DNA of 64,000 bases from Roseinatronobacter ekhonensis (GTDB taxonomy: Bacteria; Pseudomonadota; Alphaproteobacteria; Rhodobacterales; Rhodobacteraceae), in NCBI RefSeq assembly GCF_900499075.1, contig NZ_UIHC01000001.1, positions 62,001 through 126,000 on the forward strand, given 5' to 3'. Of this stretch, positions 36,613 to 45,635 are shown piece after piece. Position 1 is the first letter of the stretch. Each line of letters opens with the position of its first letter. The notes below the pieces were generated by a model. The model did not search any database. It was not told where the DNA came from and saw only the letters and a list, made by a program, of their open reading frames with translations. Position numbers and translations under genes: made by a program.

Positions 36613-37344
36613 ATGACGATTGTCGGTTCTTACAACATACATAAAGCGGTCGGGGCCGATATGCGGCGTGATCCGGGCCGCGTGGTACAGGTAATCGCGG
36701 AACTTGGGGCCGATATTGTCGCTTTGCAAGAGGTTGATCGGCGCTTTGGCGACCGGCGCGGGGTGCTGGACCCTTCCCGCTTGGCGCAAGAAACAGGGCT
36801 GACGCCGGTGGTCCTGACCCACCGGCTGGGAAGGGCAGCGCATGGTTGGCATGGCAACCTGCTGCTGTTGCGCGGGGCAGATGTGGAACAGGCCGAGGCA
36901 GTGACGCTGCCGGGGCTAGAGCCGCGCGGTGCCATCGTGGCAGATATCCTTTTGCACGGCCAACCCTTGCGGCTGATTGCGGCCCATCTGGGCCTGTTGC
37001 GGCAGTCGCGCCTGGTGCAGGCACGGTTTCTGGCCCGCCATGTCGGCGCACCGGATGGACGACCGACGCTGGTGATGGGCGATTTCAACGAGTGGCGTCT
37101 TGGCGCGGATTGCGGGTTGATGCCGTTGCGCCGTGAATTGCGCACGGTCAAACGATCTGCCAACACGCGGCCCAGCTTTCCCGCGCGGATGCCAGTTTTG
37201 CCGTTGGACCGGATCATGGCCAGCCCGCAACTGGACCTGCATGACCTGCGCGCGCATAACAGCCCGCTTGCGCGCCGTGCGTCTGACCATTTGCCCTTGC
37301 GCGCGGTGCTTCGCTTGCCCCGGACCCAAAGCGCGGTTATGTGA
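36613..37344 (+). CDS. Endonuclease/exonuclease/phosphatase (EEP) family protein
   Basis: This is a 243-residue metal-dependent phosphoesterase of the EEP fold. Its substrate could be nucleic acid, phospholipid or inositol phosphate and cannot be told. Catalytic elements are visible: SYNIHKAVG near 6-14 (first Asn), DIVALQEVDRRFG (metal Glu), AAHLG (His), VMGDFNEWRLG (Asp/Asn pair) and SDHLPLRAVL (final Asp-His). The start ATG 36613 has AAGG 8 bases upstream. There is no signal peptide. It precedes miaB by 36 bases on the same strand and diverges from the flavoprotein gene. Confidence 0.85.
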   Translation: MTIVGSYNIHKAVGADMRRDPGRVVQVIAELGADIVALQEVDRRFGDRRGVLDPSRLAQETGLTPVVLTHRLGRAAHGWHGNLLLLRGADVEQAEAVTLPGLEPRGAIVADILLHGQPLRLIAAHLGLLRQSRLVQARFLARHVGAPDGRPTLVMGDFNEWRLGADCGLMPLRRELRTVKRSANTRPSFPARMPVLPLDRIMASPQLDLHDLRAHNSPLARRASDHLPLRAVLRLPRTQSAVM

Positions 37345-37380
37345 CCGGCCAGCAACCACGACAGCAAAAAGGGGCCGGGC

Positions 37381-38700
37381 ATGGCCGAGGCGAAGAAGCT
37401 CTTCATCAAGACCTATGGCTGCCAGATGAATGTCTATGACAGCGAGCGCATGGCCGAGGCGCTCGGCACATCCGGCTATGTCACAACAGAGCGCGCCGAA
37501 GATGCCGATATGATCCTGCTGAACACCTGCCATATCCGCGAAAAGGCGGCGGAGAAGGTGTATTCCGAACTGGGCCGGTTCAAACCCTTGAAGGCGGCCA
37601 ACCCGGCGTTGAAAATTGGCGTCGCGGGCTGCGTGGCGCAGGCCGAGGGAGAAGAGATCATGCGCCGCCAGCCGCTGGTTGATCTGGTTGTCGGCCCGCA
37701 AACTTATCACCGCCTACCCGCGATGGAGGCGGCGGTGCAAAACGGGGCGCGCGCGGTCGATACCGATTTTCCCGAAGAGGATAAATTCGACCACCTGCCC
37801 CGTGGCCCGCGTGCCACCCGTGGCCCGACCGCGTTTCTGACCGTGCAGGAAGGCTGCGACAAATTCTGTGCCTTTTGCGTCGTGCCCTATACGCGCGGGG
37901 CGGAAGTGTCGCGCCCGGTCGACCGCATCATGACCGAGGCGCGCGACCTGGTCGCGCGCGGCGTGCGCGAGATTACCTTGTTGGGCCAGAATGTGAACGC
38001 CTATCACGGGCAGGGCGACGGGGGCGACTGGACATTGGCGCGCCTGATCCGCGCCCTGGCCAAGGTTGACGGGTTGGAGCGCATCCGCTTCACCACCTCG
38101 CACCCCAATGACATGGAGGATGACCTGATCGCCGCGCATGGCGATGAGCCGAAGCTCATGCCCTATCTGCACCTGCCCGTGCAATCGGGCAGCGACCGCA
38201 TCCTCAAGGCGATGAACCGCAAACACACCGCCGAAAGCTACCTGCGGCTGATCGAGCGTTTGCGCGCGGCGCGCCCCGACCTTCTGCTGTCGGGCGATTT
38301 CATCGTCGGCTTTCCGGGCGAAACCGAGGCCGATTTCGAGGATACGATGGCGCTGGTGCGCGCGGTGCATTACGGTCAGGCCTACAGTTTCAAATATTCC
38401 GCGCGACCCGGCACGCCTGCGGCGGAACGCGAAACCGTCGCTGACGATGTGGCGACCGACCGGCTGCACCGGCTGCAATCGCTTTTGACAGAGCAACAAC
38501 GCGCCACGCAAACCGGCATGGTCGGGCGCGAACTGTCGGTTCTGTTCGAAAAACCCGGCCGTCTGCCAGGGCAGTTGATCGGGAAATCTGAATACCTGCA
38601 CGCGGTGCATGTGCGCGCGCCTGCCGACCAGATCGGCCAGATTGCGCGGGTGCGTGTGACCGAGAGTGTCACGAACTCTTTGGCCGCCGAAGTAATCTGA
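37381..38700 (+). CDS. miaB: tRNA-2-methylthio-N6-dimethylallyladenosine synthase (MiaB)
   Basis: MiaB is a radical-SAM enzyme that adds the methylthio group to i6A37 of tRNAs reading UNN codons. The 439-residue protein has the N-terminal UPF0004 domain with its three cluster cysteines (YGCQMN, NTCHIRE, AGCVAQ). The radical-SAM motif CDKFCAFC follows (Cys159, 163, 166), then FTTSHPNDM and [11 protein letters not shown], and a C-terminal TRAM domain. All cluster ligands are present. The lrgA gene begins 1 base after its stop. Confidence 0.97.
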   Translation: MAEAKKLFIKTYGCQMNVYDSERMAEALGTSGYVTTERAEDADMILLNTCHIREKAAEKVYSELGRFKPLKAANPALKIGVAGCVAQAEGEEIMRRQPLVDLVVGPQTYHRLPAMEAAVQNGARAVDTDFPEEDKFDHLPRGPRATRGPTAFLTVQEGCDKFCAFCVVPYTRGAEVSRPVDRIMTEARDLVARGVREITLLGQNVNAYHGQGDGGDWTLARLIRALAKVDGLERIRFTTSHPNDMEDDLIAAHGDEPKLMPYLHLPVQSGSDRILKAMNRKHTAESYLRLIERLRAARPDLLLSGDFIVGFPGETEADFEDTMALVRAVHYGQAYSFKYSARPGTPAAERETVADDVATDRLHRLQSLLTEQQRATQTGMVGRELSVLFEKPGRLPGQLIGKSEYLHAVHVRAPADQIGQIARVRVTESVTNSLAAEVI

Positions 38701-38701
38701 C

Positions 38702-39058
38702 ATGATCCGGGTCTTTGCCCTGATCCTGTGCTGCCAACTGGCGGGTGAGGCCGCGGCGCGCAGTCTGGCCTTGCCCGTGCCCGGCCCGGTTCTGGGGATG
38801 GCGGGCCTGTTCGTCCTTATGCTGGCCAGCCCGCGCGTGGCGCAGGCCGTGCGCCCCGTGGGCGACGGGATATTGCGCCACTTGTCCTTGTTGTTCGTGC
38901 CTGCTGGCGTGGGCATCGTCGGTCACTTGCGTCTTTTGGGCGAAAACGCTTTGGCAATCGGCGTGGCGCTTATCGCCTCTACCGTGCTGGCAATTGCAGT
39001 CGGTGCGCTGGTGTTTCGGGCCGTGGCGCGACTGACCGAAGCCAAGCCCGATGCGTGA
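38702..39058 (+). CDS. CidA/LrgA-family membrane protein
   Basis: This is a 118-residue membrane protein with four hydrophobic helices, of the CidA/LrgA holin-like family linked to cell lysis control and to pyruvate or overflow-metabolite transport. LPVPGPVLGMAGLFVLM (about 23-39) is the family's core motif, and RHLSLLFVPAGVGIV follows (about 59-73). It starts 1 base after miaB and overlaps the LrgB gene by 8 bases, so the two form the usual lrgAB pair. Its role in this organism is not shown by the sequence. Confidence 0.88.
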   Translation: MIRVFALILCCQLAGEAAARSLALPVPGPVLGMAGLFVLMLASPRVAQAVRPVGDGILRHLSLLFVPAGVGIVGHLRLLGENALAIGVALIASTVLAIAVGALVFRAVARLTEAKPDA

Positions 39059-39767
39059 TTTCACCGAAATCTGGTCCTATCTGGCAGCGGGTCCGCTGGT
39101 TTGGCTCACCGCCACTCTGGTCGCCTATCTGCTGGCAGATGCGCTTGCCGCCCGTCTGGGCCGCGCGCCGGTGGCAAACCCCGTGGCGGGAGCGGTGGTG
39201 TTGCTGGCCTTGCTGCTATGGGCCACCGGCACCAGCTACGACACGTATTTCGAGGGCGCGCAATTTGTCCATTTTCTGCTCGGTCCGGCAACGGTCTGCC
39301 TTGCCGTGCCGCTTTGGGCGCATCGTGCCACCGTGCGCCGCGCCGCCCTTCCAATTGTCGCAGCGCTCTTGGCCGGGTCGTTGACCGCCGTTGCCGTGGC
39401 GTTGGCCTTGGGCCGGGCATTCGGACTGTCGCCCGAGATGCTGGCAACGCTTGCGCCCAAAAGCACCACTGCGCCCGTCGCGCTGGGGATCAGCCAGTCG
39501 CTCGGCGGCTCGCCGACGCTGACGGCGGTGCTGGTGGTGTTGACTGGCATGGTCGGCGCCGTGGTGATCACGCCGATGATGAATGCGCTGCGTATCACCG
39601 ATTGGCGGGCGCGCGGGCTGGCCGTGGGGGTCGCCGCGCATGGGATCGGCACGGCGCGGGCGCTTCAGGTCAACCCGCAGGCCGGCGCGTTCGCGGGCAT
39701 TGGCATGGCGCTGAACGCGATCGTCACGGCGCTGCTTGCCCCGTGGTTGCTGGCGCTGTTCCTCTAG
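39051..39767 (+). CDS. CidB/LrgB-family membrane protein
   Basis: This 238-residue partner of the LrgA-like protein has about seven or eight hydrophobic helices. [37 protein letters not shown] (about 64-87), [15 protein letters not shown] (about 139-153) and [13 protein letters not shown] (about 194-206) are the LrgB hallmarks. Plant PLGG1, a glycolate/glycerate transporter, is a fusion of the two halves, so a small-acid transport function is conceivable. The stop overlaps that of convergent smpB in a shared CTAG, with no terminator between them. Confidence 0.9.
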   Translation: MRDFTEIWSYLAAGPLVWLTATLVAYLLADALAARLGRAPVANPVAGAVVLLALLLWATGTSYDTYFEGAQFVHFLLGPATVCLAVPLWAHRATVRRAALPIVAALLAGSLTAVAVALALGRAFGLSPEMLATLAPKSTTAPVALGISQSLGGSPTLTAVLVVLTGMVGAVVITPMMNALRITDWRARGLAVGVAAHGIGTARALQVNPQAGAFAGIGMALNAIVTALLAPWLLALFL

Positions 39768-40237
39768 CCGTGCTCTTTCAGCAGACGGCGTTTTTGCTTG
39801 TCCCAGTCGCGCTTGGCCTCTGTCGCGCGCTTGTCCGCAACTTTCTTGCCCTTGCCGACGGCAATCTTGATCTTCACCAACCCGCGATGGTTGAAATACA
39901 TCACCAAGGGCACGAGCGTCATGCCCTGCTTGGCGGTGGCGGCCCATAGTTTGGCCAGCTCCTTGCGCGATGCCAGCATCTTGCGCCGCCGCCGCTCGTC
40001 ATGGCCAAAGGTCTTGGCTTGCAGATAGGGGGCAATGTAGCTGTTCACCAACCATAGTTCGCCGTCTTCCACTGCCGCATAACTTTCGGCAATATTGGCC
40101 TTGCCACTGCGCAGCGATTTCACCTCAGAGCCTGTCAGCATGATCCCGCATTCCAGGTCTTCCTCGATCGCGTAATCATACCGCGCGCGGCGGTTCTCGG
40201 CGATGATCTTGTAATTCGGGTCGGATATCTTGGCCAT
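39764..40237 (-). CDS. smpB: SsrA-binding protein SmpB
   Basis: SmpB delivers tmRNA to stalled ribosomes in trans-translation. The 157-residue protein has the family's start, [15 protein letters not shown], then [22 protein letters not shown], and SYIAPY near residue 67. A basic C-terminal tail ([19 protein letters not shown]) enters the mRNA channel. Length is normal. It lies 33 bases downstream of a NYN-domain gene on the same strand and converges with lrgB through an overlapping CTAG. The tmRNA gene itself is not in this window. Confidence 0.97.
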   Translation of the reverse strand: MAKISDPNYKIIAENRRARYDYAIEEDLECGIMLTGSEVKSLRSGKANIAESYAAVEDGELWLVNSYIAPYLQAKTFGHDERRRRKMLASRKELAKLWAATAKQGMTLVPLVMYFNHRGLVKIKIAVGKGKKVADKRATEAKRDWDKQKRRLLKEHG

Positions 40238-40270
40238 GCGACCGCAGATAAGGCCGCAACCCCGCCATGT

Positions 40271-40978
40271 CTAGGGCTTCAGCCGCACCTGCATCGCGTT
40301 GCCGGTGGTTTTACGCAGCTCGAACACGCCCGCGCGTTGCACCAATTCGCTCAGTTTCGCACAGCCATAGTTGCGGCTGTCGAAATCGGGATTTGCAGCG
40401 ACGATAAATTGTCCCAGCGGGCCAAGCGAGAACCACTCTTCATCCTTGTCGATCGCCTGCATCGCCGCCTTGATCAGCGGAATCGCTTGCGCGGGCTGCG
40501 CCTTCCCAGTGGATTTCGCAGCATCGGGCGCGGCCTCTGGCAGGATATTCTCGACGAATATGAAACGCTTGCACGCCTTGCGAAACGCTTCCGGCGTTTT
40601 CTGCTGGCCGATGCCGTACACATCCAGCCCCTGTTCGCGAATGCGCGAAGCCAGCCGCGTGAAATCGCTGTCGGAGCTGACCAGCACGAACCCGTCGAAC
40701 CGCCCTGAATGCAACAGGTCCATCGCGTCGATCACCAGCGCAATGTCAGAGGAATTTTTACCCACGGTATTGGCGGGCTGATGGTGCGGCACCAGTGCCA
40801 GGCTCGGCAACTTGTCCTGCCAGCCCGACATCTGGCTGCGCGAGAAATCGCCGTAAATCCGCCGCACGCTCGCTTCGCCCAAGGCCGCGATTTCCTCGAA
40901 AATCGCCTCGACCCATTTGGGCGAAGAATTGTCGGCGTCAATCAGAACCGCCAGAAGCGGTATTCCCGCGCGTGCCAT
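40271..40978 (-). CDS. NYN-domain protein with C-terminal OST-HTH/LOTUS domain
   Basis: This 235-residue protein joins a LabA-like NYN (PIN-fold) nuclease domain to a LOTUS/OST-HTH RNA-binding domain. The NYN part shows the acidic metal residues in VLIDADNSSP (about 11-20), SSDIALVIDAMDLL (about 75-88) and LVSSDSDFTRLASRIRE (about 96-112). After a linker, PLIKAAMQAIDKDEEWFSLG through GCAKLSELVQRAGVFELR forms the LOTUS domain. It is probably a cytosolic RNase acting on structured RNA. Gene order upstream of smpB, 33 bases apart, hints at RNA surveillance. The ribosome site AAGGG lies at the edge of dispersed element copy D. Confidence 0.85.
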   Translation of the reverse strand: MARAGIPLLAVLIDADNSSPKWVEAIFEEIAALGEASVRRIYGDFSRSQMSGWQDKLPSLALVPHHQPANTVGKNSSDIALVIDAMDLLHSGRFDGFVLVSSDSDFTRLASRIREQGLDVYGIGQQKTPEAFRKACKRFIFVENILPEAAPDAAKSTGKAQPAQAIPLIKAAMQAIDKDEEWFSLGPLGQFIVAANPDFDSRNYGCAKLSELVQRAGVFELRKTTGNAMQVRLKP

Positions 40979-40989
40979 ATGCTTGTCCC

Positions 40990-41051
40990 TTCATCTTGCC
41001 CCAAATACTCTGGGGGAGCCGCGCGGCATCGCGCGGCGGGGGCGAAGCCCC
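40990..41051 (+). repeat. Stop-linked dispersed element, copy D (with two hairpins)
   Basis: The motif (TTCATCTTG, CCCCAAATACTC, TGGGGG; 40990-41016) is followed by GCCGCGCG-GCAT-CGCGCGGC (41018-41037) and GGGGC-GAA-GCCCC (41039-41051). Unlike the other copies it lies antisense to both flanking genes, between the 3' end of the GNAT gene and the start of the NYN gene. Its reverse strand supplies AAGG just upstream of the NYN ATG. Confidence 0.75.
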
Positions 41052-41052
41052 G

Positions 41053-41553
41053 TCACAGCCCCCGATACATGACCAGCGCGTCGACGTAACCCTCTTTCGG
41101 GTGCCGGAATGCGCCCGGCAGGCGTCCCACCACGTCGAAGCCGTATTGCTGCCAGAGTGCTACGGCCCGGATGTTGGTTTCGATCACGAAATTGAACTGC
41201 ATCGCCCGAAATCCGGCGGCCCGGGCGCGGTCCAGCGCATCTTCCAGCATGGCGCGGGCGACGCCTTTGCCCTGCGCATCCGGTGCTGTCACAAACCCGC
41301 AATTGGCTACATGCGCGCCGCCGCCCTGCTGGTTCGGGCACAGGTAATAGCTGCCAACCGCAACGCCATCCGATGTCGCCAGAAACGCGCTATGGGTGCC
41401 ACTGCACCAGAGCGCTAGCGCCTCCTTGCGGGTGATGGCCGGGTCCACCGCGTAAGTCTCGCCGCTGCGAAAGACCGGCTCAAGCATCGCCCACACCGCG
41501 ATGCTGTCAGCTTCGGTGGCGGGTCGTATGTGGACCCGGCCTTTTGCGCTCAA
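41053..41553 (-). CDS. GNAT-family N-acetyltransferase
   Basis: This is a 166-residue acetyltransferase of the GNAT fold, substrate unknown. The acetyl-CoA loop is [17 protein letters not shown] (about 88-104, the R/Q-x2-G-x-G/A motif with Gln-Gly-Lys-Gly). [13 protein letters not shown] precedes it and [23 protein letters not shown] is the usual C-terminal strand-helix. The only good start is TTG 41553, which overlaps the frmA TGA (TTGA), so translation seems coupled to frmA. Acetylation of a formaldehyde-related metabolite is possible, but nothing more than position supports it. Confidence 0.82.
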   Translation of the reverse strand: MSAKGRVHIRPATEADSIAVWAMLEPVFRSGETYAVDPAITRKEALALWCSGTHSAFLATSDGVAVGSYYLCPNQQGGGAHVANCGFVTAPDAQGKGVARAMLEDALDRARAAGFRAMQFNFVIETNIRAVALWQQYGFDVVGRLPGAFRHPKEGYVDALVMYRGL

Positions 41554-42677
41554 AACTCCACCACCGCGCGGATGGATTTGCCTTGGTGCATCAGCTCGAA
41601 CCCCTCGTTGATCTGGTCGAGGCTCAGTTTATGCGTGATCATCGGGTCAATCTCAATCTTGCCCGACATGTACCAGTCGACGAATTTCGGCACATCCGAT
41701 CGCCCCTTGGCCCCGCCGAACGCCGTGCCTTTCCAGACGCGGCCCGTGACAAGCTGGAAGGGGCGGGTGCTGATTTCGGCGCCCGCGGGGGCCACCCCGA
41801 TGATGACCGACACGCCCCAGCCGCGGTGCGAACATTCCAGCGCGTCGCGCATCACACCGACATTGCCAGTCGCGTCGAAGCTGTAATCCACGCCGCCGAT
41901 CGCGTCGTCGCCGCGCTGCGTCAGCCGCGTGATCTCGGCGGTCACGCTCTCGACCTTGGACGGGTTGACGAAATGCGTCATCCCGAATTTGCGCGCCATT
42001 TCTTCCTTGCCGTCGTTCAGGTCGACCCCGATGATCATGTCCGCGCCCGCCATGCGCAGCCCCTGAATGACGTTCAGGCCAATGCCGCCCAGCCCGAACA
42101 CCGCCGCCGTCGACCCGATTTCCACGCCTGCCGTGTTGATGACCGCGCCGATCCCCGTGGTCACGCCGCAGCCAATGTAGCAAATCTTGTCGAAGGGCGC
42201 GTCGTCGCGAACTTTCGCCAGCGCGATTTCGGGCAGGACCGTGTGGTTGGCAAAGGTCGAGCAGCCCATGTAATGGTAAATCGGCGTGCCATCGAGCATG
42301 GAAAACCGCGTCGTGCCATCGGGCATCAGCCCCTTGCCCTGGGTGCCGCGAATGGCAGTGCACAGGTTCGTCTTTCCCGACCGGCAGGAATAGCACTCGC
42401 GGCATTCGGGCGTGTAAAGCGGGATGACATGGTCGCCCGGTTTCAGCGTGGTCACACCGGCGCCCACCTCCAACACAATGCCCGCCCCCTCATGGCCCAG
42501 AATGCTTGGAAACAGCCCCTCGGGGTCCGCGCCAGAGCGCGCGAACTCATCCGTGTGACAAATGCCCGTGGCCTTGATCTCGACCAACACCTCGCCGGCC
42601 TTGGGCCCGTCAAGGTTCACCTCCATGATTTCCAACGGCTTTCCGGCCTCTAGGGCAACTGCGGCGCGCGTGCGCAT
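41550..42677 (-). CDS. frmA: S-(hydroxymethyl)glutathione dehydrogenase / class III alcohol dehydrogenase
   Basis: This zinc- and NAD-dependent enzyme oxidises the glutathione-formaldehyde adduct, and may also reduce S-nitrosoglutathione. The 375-residue protein has catalytic zinc ligands Cys40 (GICHTDE) and His62-Glu63 (GHEGAG), the structural zinc set Cys92/95/98/106, [14 protein letters not shown] with the third catalytic Cys, and the NAD fold [17 protein letters not shown] 42677 follows AGGAAGGAT. The in-frame extension upstream crosses the promoter region. A GNAT gene is coupled behind it, and the formylglutathione hydrolase gene that often follows is not here. Rhodobacter literature calls the gene adhI. 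Confidence 0.95.
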   Translation of the reverse strand: MRTRAAVALEAGKPLEIMEVNLDGPKAGEVLVEIKATGICHTDEFARSGADPEGLFPSILGHEGAGIVLEVGAGVTTLKPGDHVIPLYTPECRECYSCRSGKTNLCTAIRGTQGKGLMPDGTTRFSMLDGTPIYHYMGCSTFANHTVLPEIALAKVRDDAPFDKICYIGCGVTTGIGAVINTAGVEIGSTAAVFGLGGIGLNVIQGLRMAGADMIIGVDLNDGKEEMARKFGMTHFVNPSKVESVTAEITRLTQRGDDAIGGVDYSFDATGNVGVMRDALECSHRGWGVSVIIGVAPAGAEISTRPFQLVTGRVWKGTAFGGAKGRSDVPKFVDWYMSGKIEIDPMITHKLSLDQINEGFELMHQGKSIRAVVEF

Positions 42678-42848
42678 GGGGAATCCTTCCTGTGAATTTG
42701 TCTTGGCGCGCAGCATGGCCCAGCCGCCGGGTCGCGTGCAAGTCTGTCCGCGCCAGTTTGCTGCTGAAATGCGCCCCATGTTCCAGCGGGTGGGCCTGCG
42801 CAGGTATCGGGGGTTGATTTCCGGCAGCAAGCGTCACACTCTCAATTC

Positions 42849-43181
42849 ATGAACATGCAAGCCTCGTCCCGGTCAATGGTGTCTCAGGTCAGTTTTGACC
42901 GGCGCGAACTTGGCGTTATCCTGTCGTTATACGGGCGCATGGTCGCGGCCGGCGAATGGCGCGATTACGGGATTTCCTGCCTGAGCCAATGTGCGGTGTT
43001 TTCGGTGTTCCGCCGCACCGCCGAGCATCCGCTCTACCGGATCGAAAAACATCCCGCGCTGCGAAATCGCCAAGGCATGTATATGGTGATCAACATGGAT
43101 GGCCAGATCCTGAAACGCGGGCATGATCTGGCGCAGGTGCTCAGGGTTATCGAGCGCAAATCGCTGCGCGTGGTGGACTGA
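42849..43181 (+). CDS. DUF2794 domain protein
   Basis: This is a 110-residue soluble protein of the DUF2794 family, found in alphaproteobacteria and of unknown function. Family features are VSFDRRELGVILSLYGRMVAAGEWRDYGI (about 14-42), FSVFRRTAEHPLYRIEKHPALRNRQGMY and the C-terminal VLRVIERKSLRVVD. ATG 42849 is used, and ATG 42855 two codons later is an equal candidate. It diverges from frmA across a 171-base spacer where I see no clear operator, and it precedes argD by 194 bases on the same strand. Confidence 0.85.
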   Translation: MNMQASSRSMVSQVSFDRRELGVILSLYGRMVAAGEWRDYGISCLSQCAVFSVFRRTAEHPLYRIEKHPALRNRQGMYMVINMDGQILKRGHDLAQVLRVIERKSLRVVD

Positions 43182-43375
43182 CCGTTTACAGCGCGAGCGA
43201 CCTAGAGTATCGCGATCTGCATGACCGTGCATGTCTCTTTCGCTATTGCAGTGCGACGCCGCCCCGGCGCGTGATCTGTCCTGCGCAGGCCTGCGCGCCC
43301 TTTACACCATAACCTATGTTGACTTGGCCGCGCCGCTTTGGCAGGTCAAGGGCTTCTTTTGACGGGATATTGCCC

Positions 43376-44551
43376 ATGAACGCCCCCTTTCCGCCGGTAC
43401 TGCCGACCTATAACCGCACGTCCCTGTCCTTTGTCGCGGGCGAAGGCGCGTGGCTGACGGAGGCGTCGGGCGCGCGATATCTGGACCTGACATCGGGGAT
43501 CGCCGTGAATGCTCTGGGCCATGCGCACCCGGAACTTGTGGCGGTGCTGACCCGGCAGGCGCAGGCTTTGTGGCATGTCTCGAACCTCTACACCATCCCG
43601 GCACAGGAACAGCTTGCGCAGGCGCTGGTGGACGCAACCTTCGCCGATACCGTCTTTTTCACCAATTCGGGGACAGAGGCTGCGGAACTGGCGCTGAAAA
43701 TGGTGCGCAAATACTGGTATGAGGCGGGTGAAGAGCGCCCCACCATCCTGACCTTCGAGGGCGCGTTTCACGGCCGCTCCACCGGCGCCATCGCCGCCGC
43801 CGGGTCGGACAAGATGACCAAGGGGTTCGGGCCACTCATGCCCGGTTTCAAGGTGTTGCCATGGGGCGATCACGACGCCCTGACAGCGGCGCTGGATGAT
43901 AGTGTCGCCGCCGTCATGCTCGAACCCGTACAGGGCGAAGGCGGGATCCGGCCCCTGCCGGATGCCTGTCTGAAGGGTCTGCGCGACGCCTGCGACCGGA
44001 CCGGGGCGCTGCTGGTGCTGGACGAGGTGCAGTGCGGCATGGGGCGCACCGGACGCCTGTTTGCGCATGAGTGGGCAGGTATTGCGCCCGATATCATGAT
44101 GGTCGCCAAGGGTATCGGCGGCGGCTTTCCGCTCGGTGCGGTGCTGGCGAATGCCCGCGCGGCAAGCGGCATGACAGCGGGTACGCACGGCTCTACCTAC
44201 GGGGGCAACCCTCTGGCCTGCGCCGTGGGTGCCAAGGTTGTCGAGATCATCACCGCGCCGGGTTTTCTGGAAGACGTCCGTCGCAAATCCGCCAATTTCC
44301 GCCAGAGCCTTGAGGGGCTTGTCGCCGCCCATCCCGAAATATTCGAGGGCGTGCGCGGGCAGGGCCTCATGCTTGGACTGAAATGCCGCGCCCCGGCCAT
44401 CGATCTGGTCAAAGCAGCGCAAGCCCAGCACCTTCTGACGGTGCCTGCAGCCGATAATGTCGTGCGTCTGCTGCCGCCGCTGACCATCACCGAGGAGGAA
44501 TTGGCAGAGGCCGTCGTCCGCCTGGACGCTGCTGCCCGGACCCTTGCCTGA
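43376..44551 (+). CDS. argD: Acetylornithine aminotransferase
   Basis: ArgD makes N-acetylornithine from the acetylglutamate semialdehyde produced by ArgC, with glutamate as amino donor. The 391-residue class III PLP enzyme has [20 protein letters not shown] (about 95-114), [12 protein letters not shown], the cofactor Asp216 in [12 protein letters not shown] and the Schiff-base Lys245 in AKGIGGGFP, plus [17 protein letters not shown] 43376 gives the usual N-terminus. The ribosome site is weak and a 20-codon in-frame extension upstream lacks support. argF follows after dispersed element copy E, so argD and argF probably form an operon with a hairpin between them. Confidence 0.93.
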   Translation: MNAPFPPVLPTYNRTSLSFVAGEGAWLTEASGARYLDLTSGIAVNALGHAHPELVAVLTRQAQALWHVSNLYTIPAQEQLAQALVDATFADTVFFTNSGTEAAELALKMVRKYWYEAGEERPTILTFEGAFHGRSTGAIAAAGSDKMTKGFGPLMPGFKVLPWGDHDALTAALDDSVAAVMLEPVQGEGGIRPLPDACLKGLRDACDRTGALLVLDEVQCGMGRTGRLFAHEWAGIAPDIMMVAKGIGGGFPLGAVLANARAASGMTAGTHGSTYGGNPLACAVGAKVVEIITAPGFLEDVRRKSANFRQSLEGLVAAHPEIFEGVRGQGLMLGLKCRAPAIDLVKAAQAQHLLTVPAADNVVRLLPPLTITEEELAEAVVRLDAAARTLA

Positions 44552-44599
44552 TTTCATCCTTGCCCAAATATCCCGGGAGCGCGAGGGCAGCGCCCTCGC
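44552..44599 (+). repeat. Stop-linked dispersed element, copy E (with hairpin)
   Basis: The motif (TTTCATCCTTG, CCCAAATATCC, CGGG; 44552-44577) starts directly after the argD TGA and is followed by the perfect hairpin GCGAGGGC-AGC-GCCCTCGC (44581-44599). It separates argD from argF and resembles copy A closely. Confidence 0.75.
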
Positions 44600-44628
44600 A
44601 TCCTCTCTTAGCCAAAAGGCTCGACACC

Positions 44629-45555
44629 ATGCCACATTTTCTGGACATCCACAGCACTGACAAGGCGGCTTTGCGCGCCATGATTGATAGTGCCTGCAAA
44701 ATGAAAGATGCCCGTGCCGGCCGCCCCAAGGGTATGCCCGATGACGACAAACCGCTTCAGGGCCGCATGGTTGCGCTGATTTTCGAGAAGCCCTCGACCC
44801 GCACACGCGTCAGTTTCGACATGGGAGTGCGCCAGATGGGCGGTCAGAGCATGGTGCTGTCCGGCTCTGAAATGCAGCTTGGCCATGGCGAAACCATTGC
44901 CGACACCGCCCGCGTGCTGTCGCGCTATGTCGACATGATCATGATCCGCACCTATGAGGAAACGGTGCTGCACGAACTGGCCGAATATGCGTCAGTGCCG
45001 GTCATCAACGGGCTGACCAATGCGACCCATCCTTGCCAGATCATGGCCGATATCCAGACCTACGAGGAACATCGCGGCCCCATTCGCGGCCGCCGCGTGG
45101 TCTGGCTTGGCGATGGCAACAACGTCTGCGCGTCATTCCTGCACGCTGCGGGGCAATTCGGCTTTGACATGGTATTTGCCGGTCCTGATGCGCTTGACCC
45201 CGATCCGCAGGCGGTGGCGTTCGCCCGTGATCGTGGCGTGCATGTCGAGATCATGCGCGATGCGGCCCGCGCCGTGGCCGGTGCCGATCTGGTCGTGACC
45301 GACACATGGGTCAGCATGCATGACAGCCAGTCGAACCGCGAACGCCGGCACAACCTGCTGCGCCCCTATCAGGTCAATGACGCGCTGATGGCGCATGCCA
45401 AGCCCGATGCGCTGTTCATGCATTGCCTGCCTGCACACCGCGAGGAAGAGGTGACGAATGCCGTCATGGACGGTCCGCAATCCGTGGTGTTTGACGAGGC
45501 CGAGAACCGGCTGCATGCACAAAAAGCGGTGATGCGCTATTGTCTGGGCGTCTGA
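44629..45555 (+). CDS. argF: Ornithine carbamoyltransferase
   Basis: ArgF makes citrulline from ornithine and carbamoyl phosphate in the sixth step of arginine synthesis. The 308-residue protein has the carbamoyl-phosphate loop FEKPSTRTR (52-60), [20 protein letters not shown] (134-137), [10 protein letters not shown], the SMG-loop equivalent that binds ornithine, and HCLPAH (265-270). All active-site residues seem to be present. ATG 44629 has AAAGG upstream. It is followed by selO on the same strand after 80 bases containing a weak inverted repeat (TAATGGCC...GGCCGTTA). Confidence 0.96.
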   Translation: MPHFLDIHSTDKAALRAMIDSACKMKDARAGRPKGMPDDDKPLQGRMVALIFEKPSTRTRVSFDMGVRQMGGQSMVLSGSEMQLGHGETIADTARVLSRYVDMIMIRTYEETVLHELAEYASVPVINGLTNATHPCQIMADIQTYEEHRGPIRGRRVVWLGDGNNVCASFLHAAGQFGFDMVFAGPDALDPDPQAVAFARDRGVHVEIMRDAARAVAGADLVVTDTWVSMHDSQSNRERRHNLLRPYQVNDALMAHAKPDALFMHCLPAHREEEVTNAVMDGPQSVVFDEAENRLHAQKAVMRYCLGV

Positions 45556-45635
45556 TCCTCCGTAATGGCCGGTCCCACTCTGGCCGTTATGCCACAGGCG
45601 GCTTACCTGTCCGTTAAAGCAGCCAAGGATCATCC

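Noticed and set aside
45556-45635. Inverted repeat TAATGGCC...GGCCGTTA after argF as a terminator
   Set aside because: The stem has a wobble pair, the loop is long and no T-run follows, so it does not reach the level of the other terminators.
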